Below, one piece after another: positions 37,301 through 49,700 of a stretch of DNA of 64,000 nt; the first letter of the stretch is position 1, and each line of letters opens with the position of its first letter. Source of the DNA: Macquaria australasica (lineage: Eukaryota; Chordata; Actinopteri; Centrarchiformes; Percichthyidae); contig SEMN01000315.1 of assembly GCA_005408345.1 (NCBI GenBank), positions 248,001-312,000 of the forward strand, written 5' to 3'. The position numbers and the translations under genes are program-made. The notes under the pieces are model-generated. The model did not search any database. It saw only the letters and a list, made by a program, of their open reading frames with translations, and was not told the DNA's origin.

Positions 37301-40300
37301 TGTTTGCAGAGAGTTAATTAATTTAATTTAGTTCACTTAAAGATTACAACTGCAAAAAAACTCCTTTCTAGTTTTGTAAGAAGTATAAAGATGAACAAAG
37401 ACAAGACAGGTCAAAATCAAGATTCAAGCTAAGTTCCCAGGCTGTGAAATGAATCTCAAATAAGTGCAACATGCTGGTAAAAATTATCTTTGGTGACTCA
37501 ATGAGACAATTAGATGACAATATTGATGATGCATGATTTTAGAAGTGTAACAGCATGGACAGAAGTCAGTGGAGTCTGCCTGAACGCACCCATAGAGCAG
37601 GAGCAGCAGGACGAGAGCAGGCAGGTTGGTCTCTGAAACGTACGACTGCTGCTGGAAACTGATGAAGATCAGCACCACCATGGTGGCTGGGACGCTGTAG
37701 TTCAACTGACAAGATGACAACACAAAACTTTAGAACAAGAGGAAGTCTTTCTTTTATGTGCGCTAGAATCTTTATCCACTGAATATTATTTTCCTTTGAG
37801 AATCATCTGATGCAGATTATTGACTGTGGGTGAGCTCTTACACCATCCATACATGAAAGGCCTGAAAGAAAAGTGTACAGTTTAGGTTGTAAGATGTTAT
37901 CAAGTTGACCACAGCATTTCTTCCTTATCATTAAGCTTCTTCAGTTACCAGGCGTTCAGACCAACAAAAGCCCTGCATTAAGAAAATGCAAGGGGGCTGC
38001 ATTGGTGGGGGCAAGGCGATGTTGCATTGCGTTGCAGCAAAAGTTGAACCAGTTTAAACTCTTTTGTCGGAGCCTTCTTCTTTTGCCATTTTGCTGCAAA
38101 AATACAGTGGGTCCTCATGACAAGCAATAAAATGTTTAATTGATTATGAAAAACCAACTCACTCTCACGTTTGGCGGTAAATTATTAGTTGGAATTTCAA
38201 TTAGATTATCTTAAAGTGCATTAGGTGATATTAGATTACATTTCCAGATTTACAGAACTACTATTTTGACAGTAAAGATAGGATCTAAACATAATGTAGG
38301 TGGAAAGATCATGTTGTGTTGAAGAAGCAACTCGTCATCTGTGGCTCTTGTCAACCTCGACTGGCAGACTGTAAGAATTACAGACAGAATTCATCTTTTC
38401 CAGTAAAAGTGTTGGCCTCTCCTCTGCTGCAACACTAAAACATTTACTCAATTCCCTCTGATGAAGAAATCCCACCAAATATGATCAGAAATTACTTATC
38501 ATTTGTGTGTGAACGAATATTTTGTACACTTACAATTTGAGAAAACCTCATAATATAACAAGTGTGGGACTTGTGGCTGATAGAGTAAAGAAAATGTTTC
38601 CTCTCCTTTCTCTCGAGCACTGACCATGTCCCAGGTGAAGTTGGCCAGCCAGTAGAGGATCGGTTTGACCCCGCTGACAAACTGAAGGTGTTTGGCTTTG
38701 CTGACTCGCTCCTCAATCAGAAAAAGGACGAAGCTGGCCGGCACAAAGGACATGGCAAAGATCACGCAGATGGAAACCAGAACATCCACTGATGTGGTCA
38801 TCCTGAAAGAGGAAGCAGGGAAAAACAGTCAGGTAAAGAAAAACACATATTAACATGCACAAAACATACATTGTATTTTACAACTCACACTTTGTCCTCT
38901 TTTTTATTTCTGATATTCAATTAATAAATTGGCCTTTCTGTGTAACTTGTTCAAGGCAAGATGTGTAAAGCAACACTTCCTAACAAAATATTTTTCTTGA
39001 TTTGTTTTTGAACATTTCAGTCCATTTACTACATATCATGTAAGCTTTACATTACTGCTGACCAATTTTCAAAGCACATCATTATGTTGTAACACTGTAT
39101 TCATTTTTCTACCTTTCAGACAGCCATTGGTTTCCACTCATGTTGGTATAAAAGTTGACTTTTTATCGCAGCCTTCTAATGTCAAAATCCAAGCAGAGAC
39201 TTAAAACTTCCATGAAATAGTAATCAGACTTAAAATGTCAACCTAAAAACTCCACAGCAGTGAACTAACATGGCCATCTCGGTGAGTTGCTCCTTGGTGA
39301 GGTTGAGCGGGTGGTTGTAGGCAGTGATGCCGTGTTTTCTCCTCTCTGGACCTGGCGGCAGACTCGCTCTGAGCAGGCCGTTGTTCATCACGTTGACAAA
39401 TGACACCATGGCATGCCATCCTTTGTTATTGTACCACACCTGAGTACAGCAAAGATAGAAACAATTTTTACTATAAAACTCAAGTGGAAAACATCTGGAC
39501 ACACACAGTCCAGTCGTTTTCATTTGGCAAGCTGTTGACAGAAAAAAGAAAGATCCAGCTAACAGCAATACGAAGCCAGATACACAACACATCACTTGTA
39601 ATATGTGTCTTAAATGGTGTTTTATGATTTTTCCTTTAAAGACAAAATGATGAGAGAAGACAGATACACAGACACATATTTACCTTGACATTGTTTTGAC
39701 TGTTCAGTCCTCCCAGAAACTCCGGCAGTCTGTTTAGCAGATGATCCAGTGAACTGTTCTGTGATGAATCAAAGAAAATCAGAAAACATTAAGAACATTC
39801 AGGAAAACAGAAGTTTCAGTTAAAACATGCCTGAAACCTCATTTATACCTGTGGAACTCCATAACGAGTCCTGATCGCCATGATCGAATCTTGGACATGG
39901 TAGACCTGAGATAAAGTCTGGGTGGCGCTGCCTCCGAGGGAGAAGCCTCCGTATCTGCAACACAGAAATTAAACTTTGAATAACGTTTGGAAATCTACAA
40001 CGTATGACAGTTTGTTTCTTATCAGTCCTTCAGAACAGTAAAGTTTAAACAAGTCTACAAGCCTCAAACGACAGATGCTAGGATTATAAGTACTGCAGAT
40101 ATTTTGCTTCAAAATTATGTTTTATACCAGGAGCTTACCTGAATTCATTCACCCACTTCTTGGTTTTTAGGCTGTTAATGACACAGAGGGAAAAGGTGTG
40201 AGGAATATTTTTAAAGGAAACACAAACAGGGAAATACAGGCCTTATTTTTCTACATTAACATCAGTGTTGTAACTACAGCTATCTTTCTTTTAATATTTA

Positions 40301-43300
40301 AAATATGTCGACATTCACTCCAAAATGACACACATTTTTATTCCCATTCTTATATCTCATATCATCAGACTGGTTTCAGGGACAATTTGAGTATCTCATG
40401 CTGGTCTGAATGCTCTTCATGAAGTGCAAAGATATTGCAAGTCATTCTTCCCCAAAAATAAAACAGCTATTGGCAGCTTCAATATAAAACTATCAATAAG
40501 AGGCATCATGGTTTGTAGGCTACAAATAAAGATGAAAAAAGGTAAATCAATACAAGACTTTGGCAATCACATGAAAGACGCTGATGAAGGAATAAATGCA
40601 TTTATGATTATTGTAAGGCATTTTGTTCATTAGGAAACAAATAATAATTATACTATATATTTTACATATATAAATACATTCTATCAAATAAAATTGGGTC
40701 TTAATCACTGACATCAAAGATGGAGGCTGCAATTTTTTAAAGCTCAATTTCCAAACACCACAGGAAGGGAAAGCAATGGTGCTGTATTTTAGACCCTAAT
40801 CTTTACCCACAGTAATCTACATCAAAACCAAAAACCTAAACTAGTGAACAAAAGTAACAGATTTAAATGGAATACCAAATAGTAATGCATGTTATTGTAT
40901 TATGTTTAATGAAGTACCTTTTCTTGAGGATCTGAGAGTAGGTTTTCACCAGGTAATCAGAGATGTTATAACTTGTCAGATTTTGGAGGATGTCTCCAGT
41001 CGGTCTCTTAATCTAAGACAACAAATAAAAAAATCTCAAGAGCCAGATATAGACACATGCTACGGTGTATTTATATGATACCATGCACTAGCAAACATTT
41101 AATGAAAATGTTACAAGGTTCCAGGAAATATAAGCTGCGTTTTGGCTTTAGATTAATTTCCAGTTAACTTAAATATCACTTTTGTCCTTTGTCTTGTGCT
41201 TTTACTTTGCTCCATTTTAAATGGACAGTGAAAGTGCACTGGTGATATTTTCAGTCCAATCTGCAATCCCTGATGCAGAAGTCAGATCATTCAACACTGC
41301 ATGCTGCAAATAAGTCGGTCCTGATCTAACACCTCACTGACCTGTGGAGGCGGCAGTCCACCGGCACCCTGCTGGCAGTCGGGAAGCATCCTGCGGACGT
41401 CCTCTGTGCTACACTGACATTCAGGAGATGGTCTTTCTCTGCTCCAGTTGCCTCTGCTGAACATTTGCCAGGTGGAGTAGGAGACCTGTGGCCGCATGAA
41501 CAGGCCACTCCGTTGGCTTTCACACTGAGGACTCCTGCAGGGAGAACAGGGAGTGAATGTGGAGTAAAGGTTTGTGGTTTAAGCAATGAAATGTTGCCTC
41601 AATGTCTGGTAATACAAATAAAGTGCATTAAACTACTACAAACATTTAAAAAGGTATAGAGATTTCCCCAAATCCAGAAATTTGCGTTTGCAGATATAAA
41701 GCTTACAACTGATGTTGCAATTTCTACTGAGTGCCAGAAGAGGTCCTAGATTACTTAATACCCCAAATCAAAAGACTACACTTTGTGAAGATCACAGGAA
41801 GAGGTGCATAATTTTTTACTTTTACCCTGAATAGTAATCCATATGTAAGGAAACATAATGAATGCTTTTGTGACGTTTCAAAATGCATGTTTTTAATCAC
41901 TAAACAGTCTGTTTTATCTCCCATTTGTAGTAAAATGATCTGAATTTTTTGCCGTCTATCGTATGTTTTTCAGTTCTTTCTTAGCACTATGGAAAAAGAT
42001 CCTGATGTCTCAAAACTAGAATGTGTCCCACTACCTTCATTATTTTTCCTTTCACTTCCTGTTCCTTCTGATTCTGCTGAGACAAATTATTGTATTTACG
42101 GGGGTTGTCTTACGTGCTGTTGTCTTCTTCCTCTTTCTCCATGCACTTGGTACCAAAACCTGGCTGGTCCAGCAGAGCTTCCAGCAGGTTCTCCATGGCT
42201 GGGTTCCCAGGTGCATCGTTGCTGCAAATATTAAACCAGAGGTGAGGAAGCTTGTCTTAATAACAATTACAAGGCATCAAGTTAAGAAAACACCAGTTAT
42301 TTCACAGAATTAAAACCTTCAGTTTGTAGCTTGTTACATGTGACAGAGTGGAAAGTAATGCACGGCAGAAGAAACATATTAAAAACCTTTTCTGTGCTGA
42401 CTAAAGTAAAGGTGAATATTAGGGTGCAGGCCTACCTGAAGAAGGTGTACTGTTCTCCGTACATCCAGGGCTGTAGCTGCAGGGCGGGATACTTCCCAAA
42501 TGGCGGAACGATGAGGCTGAAGAGCAGAGCGACCAGCACAAACACAGCAGGCAGGACAATCTGAAGCACAAATCAGCCTTCTCAAGACCAACAACTAATT
42601 CTCAAAGAAACACCATAAAATAATTACTAAATTTTTTCTTAGTCATCAAAGCCCCTAACAACTTATTAGTAAACTAACTAATGAAGACGCTGGTTTTCGT
42701 GATGGAAACCCTGAACCCTAAGATGATGAATCTAGGTCTCTAACAGCTGCTGCTGATGTTTGTCATCACCTGCGCGAAGAAGCCTCTGCGGCTTCTTCGA
42801 GCATAAAGCCAGCGTTTGATGAAGAGAGCCCTCAGCTGCTGCCAGGTCAGCCACCAGCCGGTCATTGGGATTCCACCTCGGCCATCTCCCCTCAGCGGGT
42901 CTGTCTCCTGAGGTTCTGCAAGCAGGAAAAACATAGGGTGAGAGCTTACACTGACATAATGGGCTGATAAATACATAGACTCCTGTCAGTGCTGTCCACC
43001 TTTGATACGACGGAGACGTTTGTCAGATCAGAGCCACAGAAAACTAGAGTAGAAACATGACATGACTAATGACATGACACGAATAACAGACTAACACATG
43101 TACTGTTATGTATCTAAACCTTAAAGATTGTCGTCTGTCTGGTTTTAGTGGAAAGTTTATGTCCCATTATGGTCTTAATGCCTTTTCAGAGCCTTTAACA
43201 TTAACTTCTAGGAGGAAACACTGAGTGCGTGTAAAATGTGGAATTTAAAGATATTGAAAACAAGCAAATTCAGCCTAAAAATGTTGGTGTGCGCGTTAGC

Positions 43301-46300
43301 TCTCATGAACCCATAATCAGTTAAATTCTTCGTATTTGTCTACTCTAACAGTTAAAAGTAGCGGGTGAAGATAAATGCTGTGTATCTAATCTTTCTTTTT
43401 CTATCTAATTATGATTTTCAGGGAGGAATGATCTGAAGGTACCTTGCTTACGAAGCCTTTTCCTTCCTGGGTGCATTATGGAAACAAACAGTCACAGTTG
43501 GAGACGAAACAGCAGACTGACTGTACATGGAAACACTGTGTGGTATGTACACAAATCTATGTGTCTGCGAGTGTGAGTGTGCATACCTGTCTCTGGTTCC
43601 TCAGAATGTTGTCTCTCAGCTGATGGCTGTCGGCTGTGAGGAGATTCAGCATGCCGCTCTGGTTCAGCATCCACGCCGGTTTCCTCCGCCACTCGCAAAA
43701 AGATCTGGAAATGAACAGAACGGTCATGATAAAAGATTAAACGCCTCCTTACAAACACAACAAGGTGCTCTTCGAAGAATCTTAGGTGTGAAAACAGGGT
43801 AAATCTACAAGGTCTCAATGGACACCTGATACTCTTCTCTGTTTCAGCCCAAGATGGATGAATTTTTAATGAAAACTCTCACCTAACGCAGCTTCAAACT
43901 GAGGCATTAATTTCTACCCTGGAAATTTTCTTTAGGCCCTGACAGCTGAAGATGAAGACAGCAGGTGGCAGTAAAAAAGCATCCAGTGGCTTTACACAGA
44001 GGTCAGAGGAGCAGAGAGTGAGTGTCTTATTCATACTGAGTAAACTTATCCGGCTCTATAAATCCACTATCAGGGCTAATCTGATGCTAACATTAAACCC
44101 ATTAAGACCGCAGCAGCTCCGCAAATATCCAGCCCTCCTGATAAGACCTGGTTGAGTTCCTGTAGATCACACTGGTGGGACGACGAATGTTCTTAACACA
44201 CGTGAAATCAGCTGAGGTCAGTGTGAAAGTGTTTCAGGGCCACGCAGGCTGCATTGTTGTGTGCCGTGATGTGATGTTTAATTTGGACACAAGACCTTTA
44301 TTCTGACACCGGCAGTTGGTTTCAGTTGAACATCCACCATTTTGTCAGCTGTGTGACCATTAGGGACAATGTAACTAAATTAACATTTAGTCTATATTTG
44401 TGAGAATCTAGTTTCCTGGTTACTATACCAATTCATTTTTAAAATACCCTTTGTTTGACCTTTGTTTATGGTTTCTCACATTTCTTTTGATTTGTAATCA
44501 CTATCATTGAATTTGTTAAGTTTTACCCAACCCCTACCCCTTTCCCTTTTCACAGTCTCACAATTGCTTCCAGTAAAAACTTTATAGGCCAAATGCTGTT
44601 GTGTTAGCTGGCTGCATAGCTGTGATCTATATGCATACTGAGTTCAGAAAAACCCTTGAGATATTTTTTAATGCCAGTATCAATCATTTGCAAGCACCTA
44701 TGACTGAGTTTCATATTGCTTTTTACAGTAATTTCATATTTTTTCAGTCTTTTTAACTGAACAGTGCGTGAAATTAAACTTTGGCTTCCATGCTAAGGGC
44801 TTTTAAGGTTTCTGGCAAGTGGATCAAGTGACTTTTATTATTTATCCATCCATCAAAAACAAATGTAAATGTCTCACCTCCTCCAGTGTGCTGTCTGAAA
44901 GGCCGTAGCTGCTGATGCCCAGCTCAGTCAGCCTCTGATCCAGTTCGGCCAAGAAGACGCCCAGGCTGCTGTCCTTGGCAGCCATCTGCGGCAGGTTGAT
45001 CACCGCCTCGCGCCTGGACTCCTCCACCAGCCTCGCACCCGGGATGTGGTGCTGTGCTAGGGAGAGCAACGGCACCAGGTCTGCCACGAAGACGATGATA
45101 AGGAGGGAGATCATGCTTTAGTCTGAGTGTCCTACGGTTATTTCTTATTTAATCATAGAAATTGTTAATGCACCAAACTGCACTTTACCAACATTGAACC
45201 TCCTCCGCTTACTGTAGAGGCCATACAGCAGTTAAACACTCACATGAGCTGTTCTCCTCACTTCCCAGTCCGGTGTCTTCACTCATGGATGACTCACTGT
45301 CCTGAAACACAAAGATGAGACCTCAACATTTACAGAGGAGACTACAGGGACTACAAATGACTGTGCACATTGCAGGCAGATTGATTTTCAAGCTTTTTTC
45401 ATGTGCGTGTCATTTTTTTAATTTTAAAAGGTCTTTGTTTCACTCCTGCACTGTTGTTATCACCCCATCTAAGTTACTGAACTTGATTTTTAAATTAATT
45501 TAAGCATTTGTTGGGTGTTGGTTGGTGCATGTAACAGTGTGAATGTGAAGCAAAGCATTGCTGAAAAATAACAAGCATGCACACGTGACTTATCCTGGTT
45601 TAGGTTAAGAAAAGAAAAAAAAAAGAAAAAAAAAAGAAAAAAGACACCTTGAGAGGAGGCAGCTTGTTGGTGCTGATGCTGGCACTGGTGCTGATACTGG
45701 TGTTGCTGGGAGTGCTGGTGTCTAGTCCCTCCCTCTTCACCACAGTGAGGTAGTAGCCAGATCCAAGGTTGGATTTCAGGAAGAGTGGTGAGCCACAGCA
45801 GCACAGCTTCCCCTGGGAGATGATGGCGATCCGGTCAGCTAGCAGCTCTGCCTCGTCCATGTAGTGGGTGGACAGGATGATGGTCCGGTCTGATGGAGAA
45901 AGACAGCACAGACGCATATTGACTATTTCTTTTACTTGACATCTGTATATTTTGTAGGTCTCGTGTAGGTCTTGGATCAGGTTTAGGTAAGAAGAAAAGC
46001 ATACTCAAGTTTTACAGCAATGTTACAATAGAAAGACTGGATGAGGGAAACTATACACTTTTTTCAGCACTTACACTCTCGTGTAAGTATGTAATATTTC
46101 AATTCAAGTAAAGACAAATAAAGCTACAAGGCTGTCACTCTAAAACAGCATTGCTGGTTTGGCAGTTCAGGCCTTTCCATTTACAGCAGTATCTTTTTGA
46201 CTTGTGGCCCTTTAAAATGTGGTTTCCTCTCATCCCCCCACTCAGACAAAACATTGACATCTACTGCTCCACAGCACCCCTTGTCCTGCACCTTTGCGGT

Positions 46301-46740
46301 ATTTGAGCAGCAGATCCCAGATCCCTCTGCGGGAGTATGGATCAACACCGGCTGTAGGTTCATCCAGAACAACCACCTTAGAGCCTCCAACAAACGCTAT
46401 CGCCACAGACAGCTTCCTCTGCATACCACCTGAAAGAGAGACAGAACAAGGGTTTTTTTTTTAATTTTGGAGCAGCAAAATCTTTATTTTTCAGGACAAA
46501 GTTGACACACCCCTCCACATAAATGTACAGTGGTTCTACTAACTGATGAAAGTGAGGGTCAGGTCATGCTTTTATGCAGAAGTTAAACTAGCATGTTTAC
46601 CAGAGAGGTTTTTGGTCTGTTCATGTCGTTTGTTCAGCAGGCCGACGTCGTCCAGCAGAGTGTCAAGCTCAGCTTTCACCTCTGCTTCAGACAAACCCTT
46701 CAGACAGCCATAAAACCACACATGCTCCTCCACTGTTAGT

Positions 46741-46789
<49 letters not shown>

Positions 46790-49700
46790 ATGAAAATTTG
46801 TTTAAATACAATCTACTCCTTCAACAACATCTGGGTATTTTCTGGTGAAAACCAGGCCTACCAGATAATCTAGTGTTTTTCAGACCCATCATTTATTTCA
46901 TAGTAATGTGACTCATTTTATGAAACTGTCAATCATTAATAATGAAAAACACACAAAAAATAGCTTGTGGTATGAATTTCTGTAATCCATCAAACCTAAC
47001 CAGAGGAAGTCAGAAATGTCAGAAAGACGAGCCTTACATGTCAAACAGGACATTGTGTTGTGGACAAACTCCCAGCGTCCTCCGGATGATGTCCATGTCA
47101 TGGCGGATGTCCATCCCCTTGATGTACACAGTGCCCGAGGTGGGTGGGAACAGGCCAGTCAGGACAGATCTGACCAACATCAGACACATTAGAATAAATA
47201 CTTTGATCCTAATCTCATACCTTTTACAGTCTTTTCCTAAATGAACTTACAAAAGGTCAACATCAAGACTGTCAGTACGATACAGTAACAGCAATTTCAC
47301 ACATAATTAAGACATATAATACCTGCAAAGGCATTATATCAAATATATATGGAGCGACTGTATTGTAGATTGAATTTTGTCAGCTTGTACCAGAGCGAAA
47401 GGCTTCTGTTTTTTTCCTTTCTTTTTGCTTCCGTTTTTATTGTGCTTCGGTCTAGTATCGCTCAAACAGTGAGAAATTGCTTGCTCTTTGGCTCAGTCCC
47501 CTGAAGTTTCACTCAGCCAAAGTGATTCATTCTACATCAAATCCTTGTAAAAAATAAAACTCTAAACTGCCCTCATACATATAATGACAGAACACATCAG
47601 TGCTGATAGTCTTTCACTCGTCAGGTCTGCTCCGTACATGGTGGTGGTTTTGCCGGCTCCATTGTGGCCGAGGAAAGAGGTGATCTGGCCCTCGTAGAAC
47701 TTCAGGTTCAGGTGATTGACGGCCAGTTTGGCCCCCTTCTTGTAGATTTTCACCAGGTTTCTGATGCTCACACCCAGTATCAGATTAGAGGGTTCTGGTT
47801 CAATGTTATCTGATGACAGAAGCACATTTTATATATTTAGAAGGGACAATATACCGTTAAATCTATGTAAATGGGAGTTACAATGGCTTTCAATTTAGTG
47901 CTATATAATAGTGCTTTACAATCCATAATAAAAGTGTAGTGTGTGAGTAGAAGTCATCAGCCAAACGGTCACAATAAGTTTTTACATGTTGAGAACATAA
48001 TTTTACTAACTTCACTATAGGACACGACTCCAAAATGAAAGGGATTATGGGTAGCACGAGTCAGACGCAGCTCCACAGTCAACAAAACAAAGTGAAGTCT
48101 GGACTGATGCTCACACTTGGCTTCAGTCTCCTTGTGTTCTTAAACCTTGATGTTAACAGGTTTATTGTCTCAGCTCATTAACTTGATTTGTACTTAATTG
48201 GCTTAAACATACAAAATGACCAGTTTGGTCTTTTAACTGGTATTAAGACCAGAGGACAAGCCAGCAGACAGCATCCAAACTCTGTAACCGGGTAGAATGA
48301 GTAAAACTCTGTCCAATAAACAAGCTACTTATCAATGATGTGACTTCTGTTTACAAACTGATCTAAATAAATAAACTTTTTCAGTGTGGTTCAGACAAAG
48401 AAAGACAACTGTAGCTATGATTGTAGCTTGAGATGATTATGACAGAAAAAAATATTTAACTCAGAAGAGAAAGAGAAACAGCTGCTGCTTATACCTTCAT
48501 CCTGTTCAGTAGGTGCGGGGGGGATCGGCATGCCTGCCTCCAGGGGAACTCCACCCCAGTAGTTGATCTGGAAGATGAAGTACCACGGCCTGGGGATCCC
48601 ATATTCACCTGGTGAAAAAATACACACACACACACACGTGCACAAATTCAAGGTCCAAATCAAGCACAGAGAGTTTTTATGTTTTTGATTAAAGAACCAG
48701 TTTAACCAGTGTTTCTTTGGCTACACTGCATTTCTCTGTAAAGCTGTTTTCAGCAAAGCACTCATATCTGCTGTCACTAATATGGTGAATACAATGTTAT
48801 GCTGACCTACGGATATTGGCCAAAACTACAACTAAACAAAATATTCCTTTACGAAGGGAAACATTTCCAGAACATTATCAAAAAAAACAACGGCAGCACA
48901 CCAGAAACTCAATAGATTCAAATATTTAAGAAAAAAAGTCTACTGAGTTTTAATTTGACCTTTTAAACAAGGTTAAAAAAAGACTGTTGAAAACATAAAA
49001 TCAGCTTCTAGTTGCAGCTTTCAGATTTTACTTAGCTTTTCTTTCTAAATTATGTCATTATCTTCAAACTAGTCGTACCAGGAAACACTGCTTCGATGTA
49101 CCAGGCTGCGATGGCGTAGATGAAGGCATCCACATAAAGCATGACTATGGAGGTAGTGAAGCTGTACGAGTCTCCTTCCACAGGGCTGGAGTGGAGGTTG
49201 TACCACTGGATGCCCACGCCTTGCTCTTCATACTGAGAGAAATACTCACAGCCGAAGCCAAAGGCCACAGGGGACAGGAAACTCTGAGGAAAGAGGAACA
49301 AACCATTTTTTATCTTGGCACAAGGACACTTAACCAAATGCTGCGAGAGTGGCCCGTAAGAAATTTGCATTGAATTGTATTTTGTACAGTATTGAAGCTT
49401 TACATTTAAAAACTTAATTACATACATTTAATTTATTTTAATGGTAAATTTTCTGAGTCAATCTGTACATTTATTCTTGTTACTACTGCTGAAAAAATCT
49501 ATGTTTAATCATTCATTTTTGTACAACTAGAACAAATTTTTCTAGAACTGTATATATCTGTATATATCGTATTTTGGAGATAAACTTTCCGATTGTACCC
49601 TTAATAATTTTACTCACAGCGAAGACTCGGTGGGTGGTGTTGAGGCGGTCTCTCCAGGCCACACACAGTACGTAGGGCAGGTAGAGGCCAAAGTATATAA

